From positions 20,604,886-20,668,885 of the forward strand of contig NW_024881330.1 of NCBI RefSeq assembly GCF_018691265.1: a stretch of 64,000 nucleotides of DNA, read 5' to 3'. Every line of letters starts with the position of its first letter. Within the stretch, counting starts at the first letter, position 1. Below are positions 1 through 11,856 of this stretch, piece after piece. This stretch comes from Tyto alba (Eukaryota > Chordata > Aves > Strigiformes > Tytonidae). The translations under genes were made by a program, and so were the position numbers. Under the pieces are notes generated by a model. It searched no databases, was not told the origin of the DNA, and worked only from the letters and a program-made list of their open reading frames with translations.

Positions 1-1436
1 CTCATATGGATTTGAAGAAAGAAGTAAGGAAGAATTCCTTTTCAAATCCTGCTTTTAGTCTATCTTTCCTTCAAAATAAACTTATCAATCTACCTAAACA
101 ATCTCTATAGCCTCAGGCCCTAAGAAACATAAGTTTCCTTTTCCAGACGCTCCCACATCTGTCATCCTCCAAGCAGCTCAGAGAATCATGGCCAACTCCA
201 GCCCTCTGGCAATCCCTGAAAAGTCTATTGGCAAGCCAGGACTCCTGCCCTGTTTCTTTTTCTTACTTTTAATAACCTACATGTCTTAAATGGTGTCCCT
301 CTTGAAAGATCAGCACCTCCTCTCCTGAACTATTTCTTCATGCCACTCTCATTTTTTTTGTTTATTATTTCTGAGCAAGGAGCAGCACTGAGCTCCTTGT
401 GTTATCCAACTCTTTCTTGTCATGGGGAAAAAATAAAAAACACCCAAATGCAGTTCTCAAATACAGATTAGCGTCTCATCCTAATTTTCTGCTAGTAATC
501 AAAGCTTCTGGAGTGCCCATGTGGACCATACCTTCAAAACACCTTTCCTTGTTCTGTAGTCCTCATAATTAAGAATGATTTTTAACATTTCTATACCATC
601 ATTAAAGAGATTAAATATCCTAGAGTTGCCTTTTTACCAAACAAGACACATCCAGAAATGGAGATAAAGTGTAAAAATTAAGTTCATAAATAAGTAACAT
701 TATATTAAAACCTGGACAAAATGAACCACATTGTAAGGCAGTTAAGTCTACTGACAGTAGCAGTACACAATGAGCTCTAAACTTAAAGCAGGATGAAATT
801 TTGTTCTTCTTATTCTTGGCATGTCCCACTCTACTGTAGGTTCAAGAGATTTCTGAGAAAAATAGCAGATGTTACTCAACCTGCAGCAACATACCTGTAC
901 AACCCACCAGCAAAAAAAGGTTCAACCACAGGAAGAGTCTGAAAAAGTGTAGTGAAACAGTCTGTAACTCAGAAGAATAACACAGAAACTCATAACAGTA
1001 GTGAAATGTAATGTTGCTTTGCACTGAGCATTTTCAAACATTTCATAATAAATTAGAAGAACAACAAATATTCCAGCTCCAGCTATGTCAAATATAAGTT
1101 AGCCCAGCTAAACAAATGGTTCAAGATCTCTGCATATTAAATGCAAGAATTTGGATGTCTCTCGTTGGGAAAATGATAGGAGCCAGCCAGAGCAGGGCAG
1201 ATACTTTAATTACCAGTGAAGTGTAAAATTCTGAAATAAACAGAAATTATGAAGGTTACCAAAACAAAGGTTTTAAAATCAATTTTCTAGGAGCAAGGCA
1301 GTTAATGTCTGCAGATAGGAAAGATGTTTACTGTAAACACCTAGTTAGGGCCACAGAATACAACACAGTTGCCAGAGTTGCAAGAAATGGATAATTCTTC
1401 ACTCTATCTGTGGTTGTGGATTTAACAACTTTGATG
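1..1436. other. Intergenic, no gene seen
   Basis: AT-rich single-copy-looking sequence with short chance ORFs only. No splice-bounded coding stretch, RNA gene or clear repeat was recognised. It probably belongs to the gene-poor interval that separates ABRA from ANGPT1 in vertebrates; this is inferred from synteny. Confidence 0.5.
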
Positions 1437-2275
1437 CGCTACTAGGAAGGGATGCCTGAGGGACATTGACAGCCTTGAGGAGTAGGCCCATGCAAACCTC
1501 ATGAAGTTTAACAAGGCTAAGTCCAAGGTCCTGCATGACTTGAGGCAATCCCCAGTACCAATATAGACTGAGGGATGAAGAGATTGAGAGCAGCCCTGTA
1601 GGAAGGAACTTGAGGATACTGGTGGATGAAAAGTTTGGTATGAGCTGACAACGTGCACTTACAGCCCAGAAAGTCAATTGTATCCTGGGCTGCATCAAAA
1701 GAAGTGTGGTCAGCAGGTCAAAGGAGGTGATTCTCCCTCTGTTTTCTGCTCTCATGGGAACCCACCTGGAGTACTGCATCCAGCTATGGGGTCTCCAGTA
1801 CAGGAAAGACATGGACCTATTGGAGCAGGTCCAGAGGAGGGCTACAAAAATGATCAGAGGGTTGGAATACCTCTCCTACAAAGAAAGACTGAGAGAGTTG
1901 GGATTGCTCAGCCTGGAGAAGAGAAGGTTTCAGAGATACCTTCAATACTTAGAGGGGGCTTGTAAGAAAGATGGAGAAAGACTCTTTACAAGGACCTGTA
2001 ATGACAAGACAAGGAACAATGATTTTAAGTGGAAAGAAGGTAGATTTAGACTGGATATAAGGAAGACATTTTTGACAATGAGGGTGGTGAGACACCAGAA
2101 CAGGTTACCCAGGGAAGTTGTGGATGCCCCATCATTGGAAGCATTGGACAGAGCCAGACTGGATGGGATTTTGAGCAACCTGATCTGCTGAAAGATGTCT
2201 CTGCCCACGGCAGGGTGCTTATACTAGATGATCTTTAAAGGTCCCTTCCAACCCAAACAATTCTGTGATTCTATG
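1437..2275 (+). mobile_element. CR1 LINE fragment, 5'-truncated, plus strand
   Basis: This is the 3' end of a CR1 non-LTR retrotransposon. The frame starting near 1706 reads a recognisable end of the CR1 reverse-transcriptase polyprotein, including LLEQVQRRATKMIRGLEY, LGLLSLEKRRF and [16 protein letters not shown], which match the conserved blocks of avian CR1 ORF2. Before 1706 the element continues in other frames (for example the stretch corresponding to dividing the strand and keeping a tally of leading residues, near 1470-1560), so it carries frameshifts and stops. It ends in the CR1-type 3' tail, AATTCTGTGATTCTATGG at 2259-2276, which is the degenerate 8-bp repeat typical of the family. 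The upstream reverse-transcriptase catalytic core is missing. Dead copy; the family call is sure and the left boundary is approximate. Confidence 0.9.
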
Positions 2276-4989
2276 GTTCTTTGACCTGGGTTCTACAGCA
2301 CCCCAGTGCAGTTTGCACAGCAGCCTCAAGTTTGGGAGAAAACATTCCTTAACCTGCCTGCCAAATATGGCCTCTGCTCCTCTCACTAAGTGGGATAAAT
2401 TCTCCACTCAGAGGGTTACTATCTTCTCCATAGAGGTTTAAGGTGTATACAGAGCTCTGTACGTGGTGGCAGTGTTGGTTAGGCTCATGAGCCTCAAGTA
2501 CATTTGCTGCCAATATAGAAACAATAAGTTACAACAAAGAAACACAAAGAATTATTTTTGCAGCCAGCAGTGTACAGGCAGTAATAACACTGTGTGTGAT
2601 AATTAATGAAAGACTTCTCTCCAGCTATTTAGAAGGGTATTATAGATTCAGTCTTGAAAGAGCTGATGGATGGCAATTTGAATACGTAAGGAAGAATTTA
2701 TTTGTTTAATCATTGAATGCAATAAATTAGGATTGCACGTTATTTTAATTCCATGGGAAACATGATCCACTGCATTTACATTTTCAAAACTATGCTTATA
2801 AAGATTCAGCTCTGTAGCCTAAGAACAGAACTTTTTGCTACCAAACAAGGTCATGCATCCAAATCCCAGGCTTGTTAGGAGTTAGATAATATGATCCAGG
2901 GTAGGAATGAATAATCTTGATTTACACCACAGAAATGTTATGAGCTCACAAAGGTAGCATTAATTGTTTTGAAGAAAGTACGGCAAGCTTTTTCAGAGAT
3001 CTTCATGCTACATCAGTCTAAACTGTATGTATAAAACCAGAATTAAAGCAAATAGAAATACAAGGAGGTTTCCTCTTTCCATTTTATCTCATCACCAACT
3101 TAGTGATTCAACATCACTGCCTCTACCTAAAAATGACCGGTACATGATTATGCTTTCCTGGTGTAAAGAATCACACAGCAGTTTGCTCCATTGTAGTAGA
3201 GCGTATGAGGGAGTAAATGGAAAGAGTACTTAGAAGTACTGAGTATCTACCAACTGAGCTGGTCAAGCATATCTTATATGCTCAGGTCCTTTGAAAATAA
3301 AGCCAGCATGATTTAGTGGCCTTAATACATGCTGAAAAGACCATACATTTCATATTAAACATATACTTCAAAGCAGAATTCCAAATTTACTACAAGGAAA
3401 TTTTCTATTTTGATGTTAATAGAAGACTTATTCTTAATAGATTTATTGTCAAATTGCCTGAGGAATATCTTGATACACTGCCATCTACAGCATAATGTTA
3501 CTTCATTTAATCAGTTGTGCAGAACCCTAAATCTCAAGGAGATAATTAAACTGGATTAAGTATGAAGGATTCATCTTTCCAACAGGTAGATACAAGGTAA
3601 CTAACTCCTAAATTAGTCATTATTTGGTACAGATACACAGATTTATCTTAGGGAAGTGAACTCCATAAACTGTCATTCTTCTGTGGTCAGGAACTTGGGT
3701 GATTTTAAATAGTGATAAAATCATCCTGCTGAGCTACCTGCCCCTTTTCTTAGCAATCAGTTTTAAAAAGCCAGTGCTTTTTAAAGCACATTCAAGGATT
3801 ATTTATGGAAAAAAAAAAATAAAATTGCAAGGGAAGACTGGAAATTAAAATTTCAAGGGAAGGTTGGAAATTGCAAGGTTATCGTCACTTTGAAAGATTT
3901 GGCAAAAAATTTACAACCTCAGATATTGTCACTGTACTAGCAAACTGATGGATATTACTCGATCCTTCTACCTTCTCTCATTATTTTAATATTTGATACT
4001 TCAACTATTATATAATAACATTTATTCAGTCATATTTTTATAAGATTTCCTGTTTATATGCATTTCTGTTCATACTGGTTTCTGCAGTACAGCAAATTTC
4101 GGTAGTTTTTTATCCTATCTCCTTTTTTCCCCAAATAGCATATAATATGAAAACAAAGCAACCTGAAGGTTACAGCAACCTGAAGTTAAGGATAGAGTTT
4201 ATAACCGTAGGTTGTTCCTGCTGTCTAAGCTTTTCTGACCCATGGAGGGAACTTCACAAAAAGACAAAAACATTTAGGTGTGTCAAAGTTAATTTCCTTT
4301 ATTCTCTTCAAGACATGCAAGTGAAGCTATCTTGACTGGTTAATGGCCTTCCATGAACTAAAATAGACTGGCTACAGCTGCTTCTAGAACTGAATTTAAA
4401 TAGCTGAAACTTGATTACACATACTTTACATTTAAAAACGTGGATGTTTCTGGTATGTGGTTGGGATTGCAATTAGAGTGTTCCTTGGTTCATGCATATA
4501 AGCATTACCATACTAGCAAATAGGGTAATGTGCAGATGTAATTCAGATTTGTGTTCGCCTGTGTGCTGAGAGCTTCTCTATGGTTTTAAGAACTGGTCAG
4601 ACTGAGCACCGTAATGAAAATTTCCTAATGACACAGTAGATACTACTTTTAGTTCTAGCCTGAAATATCTCTTTCACGCCCACACCCAGGGTAATATAGT
4701 CTTTATCTTCAAATTAGGAAAATGAGACATGAGCTTCAGTCATATAACACTCAGGGAATGGGAACATGGAATCACAGACTAGCAAGGATTTTAAATATAA
4801 TTATCAAATGATGGTACAAAAGAGCAAGTCTATTATGTATGTTTAAAAAGGAGGAAACAGTACACAAAACTGCAGATCTCCCTTTCCCTACCCCCACATT
4901 TGTGTCTGAGTGTGTCCTCTTACCCTGCAAAACATTCAGTAGGCTGAATATTAAAAGAAATAGAGGTGCCCAATAAAGGGGTTAATGTG
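2276..4989. other. Intergenic, no gene seen
   Basis: AT-rich sequence with chance ORFs shorter than 70 codons. Apart from one short imperfect tandem duplication listed separately, no gene, promoter or mobile element is recognisable. Confidence 0.45.
3821..3872. repeat. 26-bp tandem duplication
   Basis: Two adjacent 26-bp units, at 3821-3846 and 3847-3872, differ at three positions. A third partial copy (GCAAGG) follows. It sits just after an A-rich run, which suggests local replication slippage. Confidence 0.8.
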
Positions 4990-5149
4990 TATGGGTTCAT
5001 CAGGGACAGACTGTGCCAAATTGAGCCCATGTCTTTCTGTGCTGATTTTCTTGGCAATCTGATCTATATGAACTTCAGTCAGTATGATAGACTATTGCAT
5101 GAGACATTAATAGATAAACCAAAAAAAAAAATATATAAACAATGAAAGA

Positions 5150-5440
5150 ATTATGAAAGGCTGAAAACAGTTGTGGTTGGTGCTGAAAGGTGAAGTATTA
5201 GGCTAGGAGAAGAAAAAGAGCTACAGTGCAGCCCTGCAGGGCTTGGTTTGGGAAGGAGTTTCATTAAATATTTTGTCACAAAAAGTAACATGCTTGTAAG
5301 ACTTGTCAATGACACATAGTTGGAAAGCAACATTGGAGGGAAAACAAAACAGCATACAAGAAGAACTGGCGATCACTGGCATCAGATGGACATAAGGAAC
5401 AGTGCTGGAAACAGGATGAAATTCCAGGTGCATGCCCATG
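5150..5440 (+). mobile_element. Ancient, decayed CR1/L3-like LINE fragment
   Basis: The order of short blocks follows the reverse-transcriptase core of old sauropsid CR1 elements as I remember it: a GGTGAAGT..AGGCT block near 5187, TTAAATATTTT followed by CACAAAAAGTA near 5263-5287, a decayed equivalent of the catalytic FADDTKLGG region at 5308-5338 (ATGACACATAGTTGGAAAG), and GGATGAAATTC near 5413. No frame is open across it. It is much more diverged than the other CR1 copies here, so it is probably an old insertion. The alignment is from memory, and the boundaries are rough. Confidence 0.55.
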
Positions 5441-5480
5441 TACAAAAAGACTAGTAAGAATTTCAGGTATAAATTGAAAC

Positions 5481-8400
5481 AGACTCACAGTGTGAAATGA
5501 GAGGCAGTGAGACACTCTTAGGCAATCACAAAATGGCTAAGTGTTCTCAAATATTATGATCTAAATATGAAGCTACAATGTAGATAGGCAATTATCTCCA
5601 ACAGAGTGTATGTCAATACCATTTCATAAAGTACCAATGAGATGTGAAGGGAGATCTTGGGGCAGATGTGTCTGACAGGAGGTGTGAATGCCTGCAAGCC
5701 CAGAACAGAAAGAATTAAGAGATTTTAGCTAAGCTTTTGTAGAGCCTCTGTAAAGTACAGAGCCTAGGAAAACAAAGTTTCCCTGTAGCAAGTAAACATA
5801 GTAGATCATGTTTTACAGTGGTGAGGTAGATGATTTCCACTGTTCTCATTAATACATGTAGGGTTCACTGAGGACAGTTATCTGTTTGTAGTGAAACAGT
5901 GATGGGTCTCAAGAGGATTACAGGAAAAGGCAGAGGTAGGAAGTTGGAGTCTCTCTTCTGCTTATCAGTTACTAGAAAGGAAGGGCAGAAAATCCAAGAT
6001 GTCACTGATGGAAGTTAGACCAGAAGAACAGTGTCAGTGGTTCCTCTCTGGTCTTTCTCAGTGGTCTTTGAAGAAACACTCAGACAGCTCATTGTGAGAT
6101 GAGATGACTGAGTATGTTCTGGCATGTCCCTAATTATTCAGGGTAAGGCCTTTAGAAAGGTCAGCTTTAACAAGAAATAAGCAAGTTTGGTGCTGAGACA
6201 CCTTAAGTTCCTAACTCAGCTGGGTTGCCTTCCCAGTACCACTTTAATAGCAGACTGTTTGAATTGCTTCCACAAGCCCAAGAATACTGTTTATTTAGTT
6301 GCGTTAACATAAAGTGTTAACTTGACACAGCCAGTTGGATAAGGACTAATACTACCATAAGTATTGTGCTTAAACTCCAAATTAAAAAACATCATGAGAT
6401 CTTACAAAAGGTAGTTGATCTAGAAACACAGCTTTTTAGGTTTGGATTTATCCAGCGATTGAAGTATGAAGGCTTCTCAATCTCCTTAGCAGTAAACCCA
6501 CAGAGATAACCCATCAACACGGTTCTTCAAAAGCCAGCATCCACCAGCTCATGAACTAGCATCTGCTGTTAGATAATTGCTAAAGCTGCATAGACTTTCC
6601 ATACAGTTGCCACCATGAAGAAGTTGACCTGCTCTCTCAAGATCTCCCTATGTAGCTCACCTACAGGAATAGTTTTCATGGTTTAGCTGTTACTTTTCTG
6701 ATTCTCACAGACATCAAGGATACTCTGTCTCTGTTAATCCTACTGTCAATAGGATGTAGCAGATATCGGATAAACTCTTCTCCAGGAGGCCTCCACCAAC
6801 TGGTTCTTACTGAGAACTTTATAGAGGGGAACAGAACTAATACTAGGAAACACAATTGGACCTAAGTAAACTTGACAGAGCTAACTAAACCTTCCAGTAT
6901 CCTTTGAGTGCTTGACAAGCAGAAGTAGGTAGGGACACGTGCTGTCTGTCTGTCTCCTGGTTAGCAGCTGCAGGGTTGTTACCTCAGCATTCTGGGCTTC
7001 TTTGAGGTCATGATAACGCCAGTGGGCTTACATCCAAATACCAAAAGCAGTTTTCTCACAACAGTATCTCAGACACAAAGCTCACCTTTCCAACATGAAG
7101 TCATGCTCTGTGTCCTGGTTAAGGTGTTATTTTGCTTTGCAAGGCAATGTTCTCCATCTGGGGAAAAAATACAGATGTTGAAATACACTCTCCCTTATTT
7201 TTATCTAGATTTGTAGGTTAAGAATCCAACTTTTTTGGTAGTCTTACTACCTCTGTCTCTCCACTTACCATAACCAGAGACTTCATTACAATACCCCATG
7301 AACTCATGGGGAACTGTTTTCTTCTGCCTAGGTGTTACATATACTCAGTTTTATTACAAGGTCTTTGTGTCCTTGAGCTTGGTTACCACTGGTAATTCTC
7401 AAAATGGAAAAGCTAAAGTAAGGGTGTTGTTATGCTTCTTGCTGGTGCCTCAGTGGCTGGAGAAGACTCCAGCTTCATTCCTGTGTAATGTAGTAGGGGA
7501 AGATCCTTGGCTAAACAAAAGGGCAATACTTTCTCTTGCTCATCAATGGTACGATCATGATCATCTCTCATCTGAGATCTGTATGAATGCAATAAATTCT
7601 CAACAGCACATCTGGGATAGACTCTTTAAGTGTCACTGTACATCCCACTCTACATTTTCTCACTGGTGGAGGCAAGGAATGAAGCCCTTGCTGGTATACA
7701 CAGGATCAATTACTTTGTGGATGACATGATGATGGACAGTGTCAGCCTGCCCGTAGCAGGACTCTAGAAACAGAGCATCCCACTCCCCTGGCCCAGGGCA
7801 AGCAGAGAGGGAGCAGATGAGGGTTTCGCATACAGTCTTGTTTGTCTGGGTCTACCCACAATCTGCTACTATAGCTCCCATATTCAGTATTGATTTTAGG
7901 AATCAGAAGGGAATGGGAAAACAGAAACTGGAAAAGCATCTCTGGCCTTCCAGTTTTGGCAGGGATATTTATTTGCCCGGTTGTGCTAAGCATCCACGTC
8001 CAGCAAGAAAAAAAAAAAAAAAAAAAAAGCAATGAATCCAGATGTTACAAAGAACTTTGCAAGAGGCTTGGAGAAAGATGTCTGCTACCATATGATTCAT
8101 CAAAACCATGTAACACACCATAAACTTGTTTGTGACTACCACATTTTGCATACAAAATTACACAAAGATATTTTCTGTGTACAGGGCTGGTGTTCCTGGA
8201 TGCAAGATGTCCTGCTCTGTGACCATTCAACTCTGCTAGCTGTTGCAGGCAAAGAATGGGTCATTGCTCCCACTGCCTCAAAGAGTTTGCAGTACTGCTG
8301 AAGCCAGAAAAATCTTATGGGGAAAAACAAACAACAACAACAAAAAAAAACACCTGGAAACCACCCAAACAAACAAAAAAAAAAACAAACAAAAAAAAAA

Positions 8401-9589
8401 AAAGCAAGTAAGCAAGTATGGAACTAGTCACTAAAGAGGAAATTATCTTTACTTAAGGAGTTTCTAAAGGTATAACAATTTTTAAAATGTCTTATAATTT
8501 TAGCCTCCTTTAGTGCAGTCTCAGTTCCTCACACAAGATGGCAGCTCTTCTTTCCTTCTGCTCAGCTATTCCTCAGCACAACTGAAAAGCATTTTACTTT
8601 CACCCTGACACTGCAGGTGCTACCACAACACAAGAATAACCAAAGCAGGGACTAGCCCTGTGGCTCTAGTCATTATTCACTCCCAAAACCACATCTCACA
8701 CAGTACAGCGAGGTTCGTGAGGAGCAGCACTGTTTCCCTGCATAGTCTATTTGTCTAATTCCAGCAAGTATCCATAACTGGTTTGTACTGCATGGCACCA
8801 TTTTTGAGGTTCGAAACTGCCACATAAAAGAAAAAAAAGAAACACTGTTGTTTCAATTCAATTACAGGATACTCACATGCAGATGAGGACATGTAACCCT
8901 ACGCTCAAACTTTTGGACCATGTCTCTTACTACGCTGGCTGCACTGTCATTTAGAGAAGTGTGAAGTTATTTCACATTTGTTTTAGCTCACTAAATAAGT
9001 GAGTGTATTTCAGGCAAGGCAACAGAGAATTAGGTCTTTGCAAAACTCAGGCTTGCTAGAAAACAAAGACTGAATTTTATCAAGCCTAATGTCTGTTTGA
9101 CCCCAGCATTGCACTGAGTGCCTCTGTAAAGTCCGAAACTCTGACACAGGTCTAACAATTAATGGTTTGTAATTACATGCCATAAATTATGCCAATTTGC
9201 CAGCACTACTAACTGCTTTATTTTGAAACATATAATGAACCAATTTAAGTTGTACTGCTTCTGCTCTGTTGACGTTCTTGCCTCCCTGAGCAGGTTGTGG
9301 GGTGCCTCACTCTGTGGTGATCCAGCCCCCCAGCTGGTGCTGAGGGTGTGGATCTCTGCTCCACTGTCACCAGCATGGCCTGTCCCTCTTTAAGAAGACC
9401 GTAGAAGAAATGCTGGAGCAACTAAGGTTCATATTTATGGTCCTCCCAGGTGCTGAGGTGAGATATCCTGCACTCTTACATAGTGCACATGAAGTAATGC
9501 AGTCTTAGCCCAATAAATATTTGTTCCAAAGGTATAAATCTCCTCTAAAGCTTCAACGACCAACAGCGCAGAGGCCAAAAGGCAGCAGC
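5481..9589. other. Intergenic, no gene seen
   Basis: Contains chance ORFs (longest 143 codons at 7298-7729 on the plus strand, with no recognisable family), two A-rich simple tracts at 8008-8028 and 8341-8404, and no splice-bounded coding segment. A perfect-looking Kozak ATG at 6614 opens only a very short frame. Confidence 0.45.
8008..8028. repeat. Poly(A) tract, 21 A
   Basis: An uninterrupted run of 21 A, with a second A-rich, CAA-rich stretch downstream at 8325-8404. No LINE or retrogene body is recognisable in front of it, so it is listed only as simple sequence. Confidence 0.85.
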
Positions 9590-10170
9590 AGCAGGAAGCC
9601 AACCCGGCTAGGCCACTTTCCCCACCCAGATTCCCCGATACCCCGAAGTTCATGCGGGGGGAAAGCCAGCAGGTGTCAGCAAGAGCTTGGGAATGGGATG
9701 GACACTCAGCCCCAGGACTCCAGGAGAGGCAGAACCTGCTCACAGATCGAAAAAAAAAAAAAAAAAAAACCAAAACTTGCTTACTGATGAAAAAGTGACT
9801 TTTTAAGTGGGTGGTTCGATTAAAAGAAGCAACGAGCCCTTTCCTCCGGCTGACTTGGGAAAGCAGCGGAGCAGAGGCAGCCGGAGCTGCAGGCAGGCCC
9901 CGCCACACCGCAGGGCCCCTCCTCCCCACGCCGGCACACCAGCCTGTCCGGGCAGCCCCGGCTTTACCCTGGGGAACTTACCGGGAAGCGGCAGGGCTGT
10001 GACAGACCAGCTGAGTGCTGCGGGTCGGGGGACAGCCCGCAGTCAGGTCACGCTGTCGTACAGGATCACCCTGGAAGCGATGAGGGGGCCGGGGGGGGGG
10101 ACGGGCAGCGGCCGCTGCATCGAGGGGAGAGGGGCGCACGTCCCGCTCTAGCAAACGCCGAGCCTGCCTT
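9590..10170. promoter_or_regulatory. CpG-rich patch, candidate promoter of an unannotated transcript
   Basis: About 580 bp is strikingly GC-rich and CpG-rich compared with its AT-rich surroundings, with dense CCGG and CGCC runs, a G-run at 10090-10100 and a GCGGCCGC site near 10107. There is no TATA box and no convincing coding frame. On the minus strand a consensus 5' splice site, CCCG|GTAAGT, falls at 9982/9981, which would suit a short noncoding first exon transcribed leftwards. In vertebrates isolated CpG islands usually mark promoters, here possibly of a long noncoding RNA. The nearest known genes, ABRA and OXR1, start elsewhere. The island is seen; the promoter role is inferred. Confidence 0.5.
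9750..9769. repeat. Poly(A) tract, 20 A
   Basis: An uninterrupted run of 20 A inside the CpG-rich patch. No associated retroelement is recognised. Confidence 0.85.
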
Positions 10171-11837
10171 AACTCCCCTCCTCACCTTCCCTGTCAGTCC
10201 ATGCCTGTGCACCTCATGGCAAATGTGAGCCAATTAATTGAAAGTGACTTGCTTCTCAATTAAGTTGCAAATTAATTTATTTTTCATCTCTTGAAGGGTG
10301 ACTGATAGCTGAAAAGCATACAAAGATAGTTACCATAGAGAAGCTAACATGTGGTACCTTGTCCTTTGAAAGCTTGTTTGTATTTCAAAGTCTTTATTTA
10401 AATCTCTGTCTTCCAAAAGAAAACCCTGACAAGTCTGGCCAGAAAGACTTAACAGTTACTGCCCTTCTAGATTAATTGCCAGTCATCAGCCCTCTGCATG
10501 GGTCCTGCACTTCAGCTTTCGCTTCTGTAAATGTCAAAAGTAAAGAACACTTCAGAACAAAATCAACACTGAGGCTACTTCAAAATTAATTCTTACAACA
10601 GGAGCAGAAAGAGCCTTTTATAACAAACAAATTAATCATTTGGAGTATTTGACTACCAATTACTAGAAATAGCTAAATAGATATGGTCTGTAATTGAGAA
10701 GCAACAGAAAGGACACAGTTTCTACTGTTTTCAAGAAAAGACATACAGTCCAGCCATCCTAAACATGATGATTTACATAGGAAAACTTTCAAAGGTAGAA
10801 AGGACTAACAACAAGTAACAAAAGGGATCTGTTTTGTTCCAAACCAGATGAAGATCCAGTGGGGGCCTCAGCACCATGAAGCAGTGATATTACTCACCTG
10901 CAACTACAGCATATTAACAGGGCATCAGACAGGTGAAAATCCATTGCATTATTTCTAAAAATGCTTGTTCCAAATTAAATGAGTCAGTACTTCTGATTCT
11001 TAATGAGTTATTTGCATTCCCTTTTTTTCTTTTTCTTTCTTCTATACAGAAGTATAACAAGGCAGCACTATAATTCCTTTAAACAAAAATGTGAAATTTA
11101 CTATTAACTTGAATCTCAGCTACTCAAAATATGTTACTTTAAGCATGCAAGTAGATCTAATGTTACGTCTTGAGAAAAAAGTGAGGAAAACAAAAGAAAA
11201 ACCAAACCATTTCAGTAACAGAAATCTCAAGTTGTAAACATAATAAAAATATTGTTTTTCTTGAAATATTTTGATATGACATTTTTAGATAAATTTTCTG
11301 TCTTGAGAAAGGTTAGGTCTAATAAGATCTTCCTTCAGCTCTTCAAGAAGACTAAGTAGGGATAGAGTGAAGTGGTGTCACATCATTTCTCTTTAGGCTT
11401 GCCTGGATGTTGGTGAGCCAGTCAGGCTCCATGTGTATCCTGTAACCAGGGCACAATGAAAATTGGCCTACAACTTGTGTAATTGCACTGGAAAAGGAAA
11501 AATGTTTCCTTATATCAGCCGCCAACCAATAAGCTATTGACTGTCTGTGCATTTTTTACCCTGATTCTTTGTTTTACAAAAACATTTTTCATTACCAAGT
11601 AGCAAAAATCCAATACCTATACAATTTAGTAACTCCAATAGTAAGATGAAGTTCTGAACACATAATTATTTTCATCTGATGAAAATAAAAAAGCCCCATG
11701 AAGCTAACATAAATACCATAAAGTACAAGAAGGTTCTTGGAGAAAACAGTGCAGACTGTTTTCATTTAAAGATCTGTCTCAGGGTGTGCTAAGATCCTTT
11801 CCCTGAGATAGCTATATGAAGTGCAAGGTAATATTGA

Positions 11838-11856
11838 TTTTTTTTTTTTTTTTTTT
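11838..11856. repeat. Poly(T) tract, 19 T
   Basis: A simple homopolymer run. No adjacent minus-strand retroelement is recognised. Confidence 0.85.

Noticed and set aside
6606..6670. GCCACCATG perfect Kozak context at about 6614
   Set aside because: The frame it opens is under 25 codons, with no promoter or splice donor that would make it an exon.
7298..7729. 143-codon plus-strand ORF
   Set aside because: No recognisable domain, no splice context, and composition like surrounding noncoding DNA; a single ORF of this length is expected by chance.
7990..8404. Poly(A) tracts as evidence of a processed pseudogene
   Set aside because: No coding or LINE sequence precedes the tracts and no flanking target duplication was seen.
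9435..9929. 164-codon minus-strand ORF over the CpG patch
   Set aside because: It reads through a poly(A) tract as a phenylalanine run and low-complexity GC sequence, with no family resemblance; GC-rich DNA simply has few stop codons.
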